This document shows positions 33,233-41,504 of a stretch of 64,000 bases of DNA, one piece after another. Origin of the DNA: Rossellomorea aquimaris (lineage in GTDB: Bacteria > Bacillota > Bacilli > Bacillales > Bacillaceae_B); the NCBI RefSeq assembly GCF_008180865.1, contig NZ_VTEX01000001.1, positions 519,261-583,260 of the forward strand. Direction: 5' to 3'. The position numbers and the translations under genes were made by a program. The notes under the pieces were generated by a model, which made no database searches, was not told the origin of the DNA, and worked only from the letters and a program-made list of their open reading frames with translations. The first letter of the stretch is position 1, and every line of letters starts with the position of its first letter.

Positions 33233-34559
33233 AAAAAATAAGACCGTCCGTGAAGCAGCACTTGATGTCATTGAAGCAGTAGAAAAAAATCAATCGTATA
33301 GTAATTTATTACTCAATTCTGTGATTGAAAAAAATCAGCTGCCAAGTAAGGATATTGGCTTATTAACGGAGCTGACATATGGAACCATTCAACGGAAAAT
33401 GACGTTGGATTTCTATTTAGCTCCATTTCTTAAAGGGAAGTTGGATGAGTGGGTTCGTCATCTATTGCGTTTATCCCTCTATCAGCTTGTGTACTTAGAT
33501 CGAATTCCTGACCGTGCTGTTTTCTTTGAAGCTGTAGAAATAGCTAAGAAGAGAGGACATAAAGGCATTTCAGGTTTGGTGAATGGTGTCTTGCGTTCTG
33601 TTCAAAGGAAAGGTCTTCCTTCCCTTGACACTATTAAAGATCCAATCGAGCGGGTGGCCATAGAAACGAGTCATCCTTATTGGCTTGTGAAGAGATGGGA
33701 AGAGCAATTTGGCCTGGAGAAAACGAAAGAAATGTGTGAAACCAATTTAATCGCACCAAATCAAACGGCACGGGTGAATACAACAAAAATCACTCGAGAA
33801 GAGCTTATCCAACTCTTGACTGGCAACGGTAATGAAGTGAGAGAAAGCCCGATTGTTCCGGAAGCGATCCAGTCACTTCGAGGGAATCTTGCAAAAACAG
33901 AGGAATATCGTAACGGACAATTCACCATCCAGGATGAAAGCTCCATGCTTGTCTCCTATGCTTTAAAGCTTGAACAGGGGATGAAAGTGTTAGATGCATG
34001 CGCAGCACCAGGGGGGAAAACGACTCACATAGCCGAAAAACTATCAGGAACCGGAGAAGTTCATGCATTGGACTTACACAAGCACAAGGTCAAATTGATT
34101 GACGTAAATGCATCTCGGCTCGGATTAAATAATATAAAGACTGCAACCCTTGATAGTCGAAATGCAGGAGAGAAGTTTGAAAAAGAGAGCTTCGATCGTA
34201 TCCTGGTGGATGCCCCATGTTCTGGATTAGGTGTATTAAGAAGAAAACCGGATATAAAATATGCTAAAAAAGAATCGGATCTTCTATCACTGCAAAAGAT
34301 TCAGCTGGACATCCTTTCAGCCGTTGCACCATTGTTAAAAAAAGATGGATTATTAGTTTATAGCACTTGTACTGTGGATCAAAATGAGAATGAAGGGACT
34401 GTGTCGGCTTTCTTAAGTGATCATCCAGAATTTGATCCTCAAGCATTAGATGAACTTCCGGATTCCATCACACCGTTTATTAAAGAAAATCAGTTACAAG
34501 TATTTCCTCAGGATTTTGGAGGGGATGGATTCTTTATTTCGTGCTTTAGAAAAAAATAA
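33225..34559 (+). CDS. rsmB: 16S rRNA (cytosine-967-C5) methyltransferase RsmB
   Basis: The 444-residue product has an N-terminal NusB-like RNA-binding domain (about 1-130, with [19 protein letters not shown]) and a C-terminal Rossmann methyltransferase. The SAM site is [16 protein letters not shown] near residue 252. The two catalytic cysteines of RNA m5C enzymes are in [18 protein letters not shown] (key DAPCSGLG) and [22 protein letters not shown] lies before the ATG inside fmt. In B. subtilis rlmN follows directly; here a gap of 318 bases follows instead. Confidence 0.96.
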   Translation: MSKKNKTVREAALDVIEAVEKNQSYSNLLLNSVIEKNQLPSKDIGLLTELTYGTIQRKMTLDFYLAPFLKGKLDEWVRHLLRLSLYQLVYLDRIPDRAVFFEAVEIAKKRGHKGISGLVNGVLRSVQRKGLPSLDTIKDPIERVAIETSHPYWLVKRWEEQFGLEKTKEMCETNLIAPNQTARVNTTKITREELIQLLTGNGNEVRESPIVPEAIQSLRGNLAKTEEYRNGQFTIQDESSMLVSYALKLEQGMKVLDACAAPGGKTTHIAEKLSGTGEVHALDLHKHKVKLIDVNASRLGLNNIKTATLDSRNAGEKFEKESFDRILVDAPCSGLGVLRRKPDIKYAKKESDLLSLQKIQLDILSAVAPLLKKDGLLVYSTCTVDQNENEGTVSAFLSDHPEFDPQALDELPDSITPFIKENQLQVFPQDFGGDGFFISCFRKK

Positions 34560-34877
34560 GTCGAAAATGCTCAAATGTCGAAAGTAAAGCAGGAAAATTC
34601 ACCAGAAAAGTCGTAAAAGTACAATAGCCCTTAATGAATCTTTGATTATCCATTACTTTGTAATCATATATTTATTTCTTCAAAAGTGATAAAAGCTGAA
34701 GATATTTTCTCTTTTCATTATCAACCTATTCAGCTCCAATTAAGAACGAATGGTAAGCTGGACACATTTAACGAAGATAATCAAAGTGGATTCATTTTTT
34801 TGAACTAAAGTTGCACCCTACAATGAGTTTAAGGAGCTACTTGAAACAGGTGCAGAAGAAGAGACGAGGTGACATAA
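34560..34877. other. Gene-free gap in place of rlmN
   Basis: The stretch between rsmB and prpC is AT-rich and holds no ORF of any size with a ribosome site, although rlmN (about 360 codons) is expected here from the B. subtilis order. It contains an imperfect inverted repeat (34633-34650 and 34776-34796). The last codons before the prpC start, 34852-34872, can be read as A-E-E-E-T-R-stop, and the prpC ribosome site GAGGTGA is part of them. These may be the last trace of rlmN, but the frame closes at a stop at 34801. Confidence 0.6.
34633..34796. repeat. Near-perfect inverted repeat pair, possible mobile-element scar
   Basis: AATGAATCTTTGATTATC (34633-34650) matches the reverse complement of 34776-34796 (AATGAATCCACTTTGATTATC apart from the extra CAC), with 125 bases between. 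The core CTTTGATTATC is a perfect 11-bp inverted repeat. The layout is like the ends of a small element about 164 bp long; no transposase is present. Confidence 0.55.
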
Positions 34878-35627
34878 GTGAAAACTGTATATTTTACGGA
34901 CAAAGGGAAAGTGCGTCAACTAAATGAAGATTGTGCCGGCGTATTCGTGAATCATCATGGAGATCATTTAGCTGTTGTAGCAGATGGAATGGGCGGCCAC
35001 AGAGCTGGAGACGTTGCCAGCGAGCTTACCATCTCCATGTTAAAGGACTTATGGGAGAAAACAGAGAAATTTCACACCGCTGATGAAGCCGAAAATTGGT
35101 TAAAATCAACTATTAACGAAGTAAACAAAGAAGTATATACTTATTCTCAATCCAATTCGGAGTGTGAAGGGATGGGCACGACTCTCGTAGGAGCCATTTG
35201 CACCTCCTTGTTTGCTACCATTGTCAATATTGGTGACAGCAGAGGATATATACTGAACGAAAATGGTTTTCATCAGTTAACAGAAGACCATACACTTGTG
35301 AATGAATTAGTCAGAAGCGGTGAAATTTCTAAAGAAGATGCAGAGCATCATCCAAGAAAAAACGTGATACTTAGAGCGATAGGTACAGAAGCTTCAATTA
35401 CTATGGATATTAAAACGATAATGTTTGAAGAAGAAGACGTTATTTTATTGTGTTCAGACGGTCTTTCCAATAAAGTCTCCCAAAAAGAAATGAAAGAGAT
35501 ATTGGTTCAGGACCACTCCCTGGAGAATAAAGGAGAGTCGCTTGTTCATTTAGCTAATGAATATGGCGGTGAAGATAATATTACCGTAGTAATTGTAGAA
35601 TTTGCCGCTGAAACGGAAAGCGGGTGA
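34878..35627 (+). CDS. prpC: PPM-type serine/threonine phosphatase PrpC
   Basis: The 249-residue product is a metal-dependent PP2C phosphatase that reverses PrkC phosphorylation. Metal-binding motifs are DEDC-like LNEDCAG near residue 16, VADGMGGHRAGDVAS near 35, GDSRGYIL near residue 117, CSDGLSNKV near 192 and GGEDNITVV near the end. The start is GTG at 34878 with GAGGTGA five bases before. Its end touches prkC (the ATG begins five bases after the stop), the usual coupled phosphatase-kinase pair. Confidence 0.96.
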   Translation: MKTVYFTDKGKVRQLNEDCAGVFVNHHGDHLAVVADGMGGHRAGDVASELTISMLKDLWEKTEKFHTADEAENWLKSTINEVNKEVYTYSQSNSECEGMGTTLVGAICTSLFATIVNIGDSRGYILNENGFHQLTEDHTLVNELVRSGEISKEDAEHHPRKNVILRAIGTEASITMDIKTIMFEEEDVILLCSDGLSNKVSQKEMKEILVQDHSLENKGESLVHLANEYGGEDNITVVIVEFAAETESG

Positions 35628-35631
35628 TAAC

Positions 35632-37650
35632 ATGATGGAAGGAAAGCGCATCAGTGGGCGTTACAGAATCATTAAACTAATCGGCGGCGGAGGAATGGCC
35701 AACGTTTATTTAGCTCACGATGTGATTTTGGATCGTGAAGTGGCTATTAAAATGCTCCGGATCGATTTTGCCAATGAAGAGGAATTCATTAAACGATTCC
35801 AACGGGAAGCTCAATCTGCTACCAGCTTGACTCATCCGAACATTGTGAGTATATACGATGTAGGAGAAGAAGATGATCTATACTATATTGTCATGGAATA
35901 TGTCCATGGTATGACCTTAAAGCAATACATACAGCAACATTCACCAGTTCGTGTAGACAAATCGATCGATATTATGAAGCAGTTAACCTTAGCGATGTCT
36001 CATGCCCATCAGAATCATATTGTACACCGGGATATTAAACCCCATAATATCCTTCTTGATGAAGAAGGAAATGTGAAGATAACGGATTTCGGGATCGCGA
36101 TGGCTCTTAGTGCCACTTCGATCACCCAGACCAATTCAGTCCTGGGATCGGTCCACTACCTTTCTCCTGAACAGGCAAGGGGCGGAATGGCTACGAAGAA
36201 ATCTGATATTTATTCACTGGGGATCGTCATGTTTGAATTGTTAACCGGCAGACTGCCTTTCTCTGGAGAATCAGCGGTTTCGATTGCCTTAAAGCATTTG
36301 CAATCGGAAACACCATCTTTAAAAAGGTGGAATCCTGATATTCCCCAGAGCGTTGAAAATATCGTATTAAAAGCAACGGCCAAGGATCCATTTAGACGGT
36401 ACGAGAGCCTGGAGGAAATGGATGAAGACCTGTTTTCAGCGCTTGATCCCGATCGGATGAATGAGCCTAAATTTGCCGTTCCCCTTGATGATGAAGCAAC
36501 AAAAGCGATTCCTGTCATTACTGATCAGAAGGCGTATTCGAATCTTGATGATACGATTGTTCACCATCAGGCAGACACAGACAAACTTCAAACGAAGCCG
36601 ACTCCTCCAGTCCAAGAGGGTAAGAAGAAAGGCAAGAAGAAAAACAAGAAGGGTGATCCGAAGAAAAAGGGTAAAAAGAAGTGGCCGATCTTTATTATAA
36701 GTTTGTTCTTTTTGCTCATTCTCTTAGGAGTTGCTGCTGTTACTTTCGTTCCTGAGCTGCTGGGGCCAAAGGAAATCCAGGTGCCGGATGTGGTTGAAAA
36801 AGATCAAACTGAAGCCATTTCCACCATCGTTTCAGAGGGGTTTGTTGTCGGAGAAACAAAAAAACAACCCCATGAATCGATTCCTGAAGGTTTTGTAATC
36901 AAGACAAACCCAAAGGCAGGGCGGATGGCGAATGAAGGATCGGCTATAGATATCTATGTTAGTACAGGTAAAGAAAAAGTTGGAGTAGAGGACTATGTAG
37001 GAAAGAATTTTGAAGAAGTATCCTCTGAACTTGAAGAAAAAGGTTTCACGGTAGAGAAAGAAGAAGAGTTCAATGAATCCGAACCAGCTGGAACGATCAC
37101 CGACCAGGATCCATCTCCTGGAGTAGAGGTCGTGGCAGAAGATACGACGATTACCTTTACAGTGAGTAAGGGAACAGAGAAGTTTGATTTGGAAAACTTG
37201 GAAAATTTTGATCAGACTGCACTTGATAAATATGAAGCTTCGAATGGAATAAATATCATTGTACAGGGTGAAGAATTTTCAGATGAGGTTGAAGAAGGTA
37301 GGGTGATTTCTCATAAGCCCGTTGCAAGTACTCCGATCAGTAAGGGTGAGGATGTTTACGTTATTATGTCAAAGGGTCCTGAGCCGCCGAAGGAAGTACC
37401 GACTAAGGAGACTACTGAGGAAGTGACCATCCCTTATACCAAGGACAATGGAGAACCTCAAGTAGTGGAAATTTTTATTGAGGACAAGAATAGAAAGATT
37501 GAAGAAAGTGACGAACTAATCAGTATTTATGAGGATACGACGGTTACTATGAAGTTCACATTGGAAGAAGGAACTGTAGGGGAATATCGAATTCTCGTTG
37601 ATGAAAAAGAGTATAAAACAGGTACTGTCGAGTATCCTAAAGAAGAATAA
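35632..37650 (+). CDS. prkC: PASTA-domain serine/threonine protein kinase PrkC
   Basis: The 672-residue product is the membrane eSTK that senses muropeptides, supports germination and phosphorylates many proteins. The kinase domain has the glycine loop GGGGMANVY, catalytic Lys40 in VAIKML, HRDIKPHNI with Asp134 and DFG at 152-154. A lysine-rich juxtamembrane stretch precedes one membrane helix near residues 350-372. Three extracellular PASTA repeats (about 380-585) and a C-terminal Ig-like domain end the protein. The ATG at 35632 with GGGTGAT upstream is preferred over a longer frame inside prpC. It is co-transcribed with prpC. Confidence 0.96.
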   Translation: MMEGKRISGRYRIIKLIGGGGMANVYLAHDVILDREVAIKMLRIDFANEEEFIKRFQREAQSATSLTHPNIVSIYDVGEEDDLYYIVMEYVHGMTLKQYIQQHSPVRVDKSIDIMKQLTLAMSHAHQNHIVHRDIKPHNILLDEEGNVKITDFGIAMALSATSITQTNSVLGSVHYLSPEQARGGMATKKSDIYSLGIVMFELLTGRLPFSGESAVSIALKHLQSETPSLKRWNPDIPQSVENIVLKATAKDPFRRYESLEEMDEDLFSALDPDRMNEPKFAVPLDDEATKAIPVITDQKAYSNLDDTIVHHQADTDKLQTKPTPPVQEGKKKGKKKNKKGDPKKKGKKKWPIFIISLFFLLILLGVAAVTFVPELLGPKEIQVPDVVEKDQTEAISTIVSEGFVVGETKKQPHESIPEGFVIKTNPKAGRMANEGSAIDIYVSTGKEKVGVEDYVGKNFEEVSSELEEKGFTVEKEEEFNESEPAGTITDQDPSPGVEVVAEDTTITFTVSKGTEKFDLENLENFDQTALDKYEASNGINIIVQGEEFSDEVEEGRVISHKPVASTPISKGEDVYVIMSKGPEPPKEVPTKETTEEVTIPYTKDNGEPQVVEIFIEDKNRKIEESDELISIYEDTTVTMKFTLEEGTVGEYRILVDEKEYKTGTVEYPKEE

Positions 37651-37661
37651 TGACAATTGAC

Positions 37662-37715
37662 AAAGGGCTGTACCCGGGTTTTTAATGGACCTGACGGGAC
37701 AGTCCTCTTGTTTTC
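37662..37715 (+). terminator. Weak hairpin after prkC
   Basis: GGGCTGT (37665-37671) pairs with ACAGTCC (37699-37705) with one G-U pair, and the inner ACCCGGGT is self-complementary. The tail CTCTTGTTTTCC is T-rich but broken. It may be a partial terminator. Confidence 0.5.
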
Positions 37716-37724
37716 CTTTATAAT
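37696..37724 (+). promoter_or_regulatory. Candidate promoter before rsgA
   Basis: GGGACA (37696-37701, four of six -35 matches) and TATAAT (37719-37724) are spaced by 17 bases. Confidence 0.45.
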
Positions 37725-37797
37725 GATAGAGAATCATGATACATAATATAGAGGGCTAATCTATTTTTCATAAATGTTTTTGAATAGGAGGTTTCGA

Positions 37798-38679
37798 ATG
37801 CCTGAAGGAAAAATCGTTAAAGCATTAAGTGGATTTTACTATGTGCTTTCAGAAGGAAGCGTTACACAATGTCGGGGCAGAGGTAATTTCCGCATAAATA
37901 AAATAACACCACTGGTGGGTGATTATGTTGAATTTCAAGCGGAGAACAAAACGGATGGATACATTCTAAAGGTCAATGACCGTAAGAATGAGTTAGTGCG
38001 TCCCCCGATTGCAAATGTCGACCAGGCGATATTGGTATTCTCGGCAAGCGAACCGGATTTTAGTCCGGCTTTACTTGACCGCTTTCTTGTGTTGGTTGAG
38101 AGTAAAGAAATCGAACCGCTTATTTGTGTAACCAAGATGGACTTACTTACATCTGATCAAACAAACAAGATTGAACGATATGTGAAGGATTACCGCTCAT
38201 TCGGTTATGAAGTCCTGATGACCTCTTCGAAAACCGAGCATGGAGTAGAGGAGCTGACTCCGTATTTACGTGATAAAATTTCTGTCTTTGCAGGACAGTC
38301 CGGAGTAGGAAAATCGTCCTTGCTGAATGCCTTGAAACCTGAACTTGAGTTAAAGACGGCTATGATCTCATCCCACTTAGGCCGGGGGAAACATACGACT
38401 CGCCATGTGGAACTGATTGATATTGAAGATGGGTTAGTGGCGGATACCCCCGGGTTTAGTTCACTGGAGTTTTCTGAGCTTGAAATAGAAGAGCTGCCAC
38501 AATGCTTCCCTGAAATGGTTGAAGTATCTGACGACTGTAAATTTAGGGGGTGCCTTCATATCAACGAGCCGAAATGTGCCGTTAAAGCTGCCGTGGAAGC
38601 AGGCGAAATCCCTAATTACCGTTATGATCACTATTTAACGTTCCACAAAGAAATAAAAGATAGAAAGCCGAGGTACTAA
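37798..38679 (+). CDS. rsgA: Ribosome small-subunit-dependent GTPase RsgA
   Basis: The 293-residue product (CpgA/YloQ) is a late 30S assembly GTPase. An N-terminal OB domain (about 1-65) precedes a circularly permuted GTPase: G4 is VTKMDLL near residue 113, before G1 GQSGVGKSSLL near residue 165 and G3 DTPGFSS near residue 217. A C-terminal zinc knuckle has CKFRGCLHINEPKC. The ATG at 37798 with TAGGAGGT upstream and the family start MPEGKIVKA was chosen over a longer in-frame start at 37774. rpe starts two bases after the stop codon. In B. subtilis this GTPase is a PrkC substrate. Confidence 0.96.
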   Translation: MPEGKIVKALSGFYYVLSEGSVTQCRGRGNFRINKITPLVGDYVEFQAENKTDGYILKVNDRKNELVRPPIANVDQAILVFSASEPDFSPALLDRFLVLVESKEIEPLICVTKMDLLTSDQTNKIERYVKDYRSFGYEVLMTSSKTEHGVEELTPYLRDKISVFAGQSGVGKSSLLNALKPELELKTAMISSHLGRGKHTTRHVELIDIEDGLVADTPGFSSLEFSELEIEELPQCFPEMVEVSDDCKFRGCLHINEPKCAVKAAVEAGEIPNYRYDHYLTFHKEIKDRKPRY

Positions 38680-38681
38680 AT

Positions 38682-39332
38682 ATGAAAATCGCACCTTCCA
38701 TTCTGTCTGCAAATTTTGCAGAGTTAGGGAATGAAATTAAAGATGTTGAAAAAGGGGGAGCGGACTATATCCACGTGGATGTGATGGATGGTCACTTCGT
38801 ACCGAATATCACGCTGGGGCCAATGATCGTGAAAGCGATTCGCCCGTTAACCTCATTACCACTGGACGTACACCTAATGATTGAAAATCCAAGTCAATAT
38901 ATCGAAGCTTTTGCAGATGCGGGAGCTGACTATATTACCGTCCATGTAGAAGCAGACCCCCATTTGCACAGAACGATTCAGATGATCAAAAGTAAAGGTG
39001 TAAAAGCGGGAGTCGTCCTAAATCCTGGGACGTCTGCTGAGTCCATCAAGCCAATTTTGCAAGATGTCGATATGGTTCTGCTTATGACTGTGAACCCTGG
39101 CTTCGGTGGTCAATCATTCATCCCGTCGGTCGTCCCGAAAATCAAACAGATTCGTGAATGGGCAAATGATATCAATCCTACCCTTGAAATAGAGGTGGAC
39201 GGGGGCATTAACCCTGAAACGGCAGCCATTTGTGCTGAAGCAGGAGCAGATGTGTTTGTAGCAGGTTCTGCCATCTATAACCGCAGTGATAGAAGGGCAG
39301 CAATCGAAGAATTAAAGAGATCTCTTGTATAA
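38682..39332 (+). CDS. rpe: Ribulose-phosphate 3-epimerase
   Basis: The 216-residue TIM barrel interconverts ribulose-5-phosphate and xylulose-5-phosphate in the pentose phosphate pathway. Signatures are IAPSILSANFAEL at the start, the metal ligands in YIHVDVMDGHFVPNIT (key HVDVMDGHFVPN), VHLMIENP, MTVNPGFGGQSF and the phosphate-binding VDGGINPETA. Length is typical. It follows rsgA by two bases, so the two are co-translated. Confidence 0.97.
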   Translation: MKIAPSILSANFAELGNEIKDVEKGGADYIHVDVMDGHFVPNITLGPMIVKAIRPLTSLPLDVHLMIENPSQYIEAFADAGADYITVHVEADPHLHRTIQMIKSKGVKAGVVLNPGTSAESIKPILQDVDMVLLMTVNPGFGGQSFIPSVVPKIKQIREWANDINPTLEIEVDGGINPETAAICAEAGADVFVAGSAIYNRSDRRAAIEELKRSLV

Positions 39333-39339
39333 GAGACGA

Positions 39340-39371
39340 CAGGCTGATCCTATGGGGTCAGTCTATTTTTA
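39340..39371 (+). terminator. Terminator-like hairpin after rpe
   Basis: AGGCTGATCC (39341-39350) pairs with GGGGTCAGTCT with G-U pairs, followed by ATTTTT. It lies so close to thiN that it could act as a partial terminator. Confidence 0.6.
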
Positions 39372-39389
39372 TAAATGGGAGTGGAGAAT

Positions 39390-40037
39390 ATGGAAATCAA
39401 TATCGTTGCCGGCGGACCAGAAAGATACATCCCTGAATTGAACTCATATTCGGGTGATGAGGCAAACTGGATTGGTGTGGACCGTGGGGTCTACACGTTA
39501 CTCGAACAAAAAATAGAACCGCATGTCGCTTTTGGAGATTTTGATTCTGTGAACGAGAAAGAGTGGGAGCTGATCCAACAAAAAGTGAAGGAAGTCAATC
39601 GTTTTAAGCCTGAAAAGGACGAGACGGATCTGGAGCTTGCCCTGAACTGGGCGATTGATCAGAATCCTGTCAAAATCAACATTTTTGGAGCGACCGGTGG
39701 ACGGCTTGATCATTTTATGGGCAACCTTCAATTATTAATGATTCCGAGGCTTTTAGATACGGACATCAAGGTAGAAATCATTGATGTTCAAAATCGGTTA
39801 TACCTAGCCGAATCTGGAGTTCATTCCGTTGAAAAAAGCCCGGAATTACAGTATATTTCATTCGTCCCGGTAACCGAAAGTGTCGAAGGAATCACCCTCA
39901 CCGGCTTTAAATATCCATTAAATAATCGGAATATTTCAAGAGGTTCCACACTATGTATTAGTAATGAACTTATACAATCATCTGGTACTTTTTCCTTTTC
40001 AAATGGCATATTAATGGTGATAAGAAGCAGTGATTAA
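39390..40037 (+). CDS. thiN: Thiamine pyrophosphokinase
   Basis: The 215-residue product converts thiamine to thiamine diphosphate. Conserved parts are GVDRGVYTLLE near residue 33, the DFDSV motif near residue 49, KPEKDETDLELALNWAI near residue 74 and GATGGRLDHFMGNLQLL near residue 98. The C-terminal substrate domain includes LTGFKYPLNNRNISRGSTLCISNEL (key LTGFKYPL). The ATG at 39390 with GGGAGTGGAG upstream was preferred to an in-frame ATG at 39375. It has the same neighbours (rpe, spoVM) as in B. subtilis. Confidence 0.94.
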   Translation: MEINIVAGGPERYIPELNSYSGDEANWIGVDRGVYTLLEQKIEPHVAFGDFDSVNEKEWELIQQKVKEVNRFKPEKDETDLELALNWAIDQNPVKINIFGATGGRLDHFMGNLQLLMIPRLLDTDIKVEIIDVQNRLYLAESGVHSVEKSPELQYISFVPVTESVEGITLTGFKYPLNNRNISRGSTLCISNELIQSSGTFSFSNGILMVIRSSD

Positions 40038-40150
40038 AGCTTCTAAAAACCAGGTAGAAAAGAAGACGTACTTAACTGAGACTGCTTGAATAGACTAAAC
40101 TGTTGTCAAGCGAAACATTACGTTCTTTAGATTGTGGGGAGGGACTAAAA

Positions 40151-40231
40151 ATGCGCTTTTATACAATTAAATTACCAAAATTCCTGGGTGGACTTGTGAG
40201 GGCGATGTTAGGAACGTTTAAAAAAGAATAA
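40151..40231 (+). CDS. spoVM: Stage V sporulation protein SpoVM
   Basis: A 26-codon ORF whose product begins MRFYTIKLPKFLGGLVRAML and ends FKKE. Length and sequence match SpoVM, the amphipathic peptide that recognises the convex forespore membrane and anchors the spore coat ATPase SpoIVA. The helix-bending Pro9 is present. TGGGGAGGGAC lies about five bases before the ATG. It is located between thiN and rpmB as in B. subtilis. Sigma-E control is expected, but I could not find a convincing sigma-E promoter in the 113 bases before it. Its presence shows that the organism forms endospores. Confidence 0.95.
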   Translation: MRFYTIKLPKFLGGLVRAMLGTFKKE

Positions 40232-40281
40232 ATGGCTTGTTGGAGGTGGCTAGAATGCCATCTTCTTTTTGTTTTCTGTTG

Positions 40282-40460
40282 ATTCGTCTTATGCTTCTCG
40301 GGGCTGACCAAGCCGCCTCCGCTTTTCTGCGATGTCCAGCTCCAGGGGCTTGAGGCTCGAGGCTCGAGGTCATAAGTTAAATTGACCAAAAAGGCAAAGA
40401 GCGCTTTTCCGGTCAATTCATCTTATGCTTGTCGGGCCAACCAAGCCGCCTTCGCTTTTC
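40282..40460. repeat. Bacillus-type intergenic repeat, two direct copies with a central hairpin
   Basis: Two 45-46 bp copies (40282-40327 and 40416-40460) share TCTTATGCTT, ACCAAGCCGCC and CGCTTTTC. Between them, CATAAGTTAAATTGACC (40371-40387) is the inverted partner of GGTCAATTCATCTTATG (40411-40427), with 15 of 17 positions pairing. A short direct duplication GAGGCTCGAGGCTCGAGG lies at 40351-40369. This GC-richer block looks like a dispersed non-coding repeat that I recall from Bacillus intergenic regions. It fills most of the 381-base spoVM-rpmB gap, and no gene is visible. Confidence 0.75.
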
Positions 40461-40502
40461 GGGGTGTAAAGTATTTTTTCTTGAAAGGTTTTAATTGTAG
40501 TA

Positions 40503-40531
40503 TTGCATTATGGAAAGTTGTGTGATAAATT
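40503..40531 (+). promoter_or_regulatory. Candidate promoter of rpmB
   Basis: TTGCAT (40503-40508) and TAAATT (40526-40531) are spaced by 17 bases, about 80 bases before rpmB. Confidence 0.4.
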
Positions 40532-40612
40532 ATTAAAGTATCTTTATGATAATAAGCGAAATGTGGAACTGAAATTAACTTCAGCTTCTTGTTAGTGAGG
40601 AGGGAATATATT

Positions 40613-40801
40613 ATGGCAAAACAATGCGTAGTAACAGGCCGTAAAGCTAGCTCAGGTAACGCTCGCTCTCACGCAATGAATGCGAACAAGCGTACTTGGG
40701 GTGCAAACCTGCAAAAAGTTCGAATTCTTGTAGACGGAAAGCCTAAGAAAGTATGGGTTTCTGCAAGAGCGTTGAAATCTGGTAAAGTTGAACGCGTATA
40801 A
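40613..40801 (+). CDS. rpmB: 50S ribosomal protein L28
   Basis: The 62-residue product is L28, beginning [20 protein letters not shown], with the conserved [16 protein letters not shown] and [15 protein letters not shown] segments. It has a single cysteine and no zinc-ribbon pair, so it is the C-minus type. GAGGAGGG lies before the ATG at 40613; an upstream in-frame start at 40589 has no ribosome site. It is flanked by its own promoter-like element and a strong terminator, which indicates a monocistronic unit. Confidence 0.97.
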   Translation: MAKQCVVTGRKASSGNARSHAMNANKRTWGANLQKVRILVDGKPKKVWVSARALKSGKVERV

Positions 40802-40813
40802 TACTTAAAACGA

Positions 40814-40843
40814 GAAGACGTCTAGTTGCTAGGCGTCTTTTTT
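40814..40843 (+). terminator. Terminator of rpmB
   Basis: AAGACGTCTAG pairs with CTAGGCGTCTT (one bulged base on each side) across TTG, followed by a T run at 40838-40843. Confidence 0.9.
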
Positions 40844-41126
40844 CTATCTTCTGGCGGTAGAGGTGGGGCAAAGTGATCTCCCGGTTACTAGAAAATCAGG
40901 ACATATCTTGATTAAGTATCTGGAACATGGACAATCCTTTCTCGTAAAGACGATTATCATCACTCACTTCACCTGAAGTATAAATGATTAATCTTTGCAT
41001 ATTAAGGAAAAAATAGAAAGTATGACCCAACAAATCACGTAGAGATAATAGTTTAGCTTTCAAAAACAGTATACTTATAGTAAAATGTTTTTAGCCAAGC
41101 ATGTAATTAAAGGGGGAAAACATTCC
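40844..41126. other. Intergenic stretch between rpmB and yloU
   Basis: No + strand gene is visible. A minus-strand ORF of 55 codons (TTG 41063 to stop at 40896) reads like protein but has no ribosome site. An AT-rich block with TATACT (41070-41075) and TATAGT precedes yloU and may hold its promoter; no -35 stands out. Confidence 0.5.
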
Positions 41127-41489
41127 ATGTCCATCGAATTAAAAACGCAGTACGGACAAATTGATATTACGAATGATGTCATTGCAATGATTGCTGGAGG
41201 TGCAGCGGTGGATTGCTACGGAATTGTTGGAATGGCTTCAAAGAACCAAATTAAAGACGGTTTCACAGATATCTTACGTAAAGAAAATTTCACTCGCGGA
41301 GTGATCGTTCGTCAAGATGAAGAGGAAGTACATATTGATATGTATATTATTGTGAGTTATGGTACAAAAATTTCTGAGATTGCCCATAATGTACAATCCA
41401 AGGTTAAATATACTCTTGATAAGACCGTCGGCTTGGCGGTAGATTCAGTAAATATTTTTGTGCAGGGGGTTCGTGTCACGAACCCGTAG
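41127..41489 (+). CDS. yloU: Asp23/Gls24 family envelope stress protein YloU
   Basis: The 120-residue product has the Asp23 fold: MSIELKTQYGQIDITNDVIA at the start (key GQIDITNDVI), then AAVDCYGIVGMASKNQIKDG and the C-terminal VKYTLDKTVGLAVDSVNIFVQGV (key VNIFVQGV). Asp23-type proteins are membrane-associated and respond to envelope stress; in Firmicutes the gene commonly sits before fakA. The ATG at 41127 has AGGGGG about ten bases upstream; a longer in-frame frame from 41085 lacks a ribosome site. fakA starts 15 bases after the stop codon. Confidence 0.94.
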   Translation: MSIELKTQYGQIDITNDVIAMIAGGAAVDCYGIVGMASKNQIKDGFTDILRKENFTRGVIVRQDEEEVHIDMYIIVSYGTKISEIAHNVQSKVKYTLDKTVGLAVDSVNIFVQGVRVTNP

Positions 41490-41504
41490 TGAGGAGGAAG
41501 ATTC

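Noticed and set aside
34823-34877. Possible small peptide starting MSLRSYLKQVQKK before prpC
   Set aside because: Its frame runs into prpC, it has no ribosome site, and the bases are better explained as the prpC leader or an rlmN remnant.
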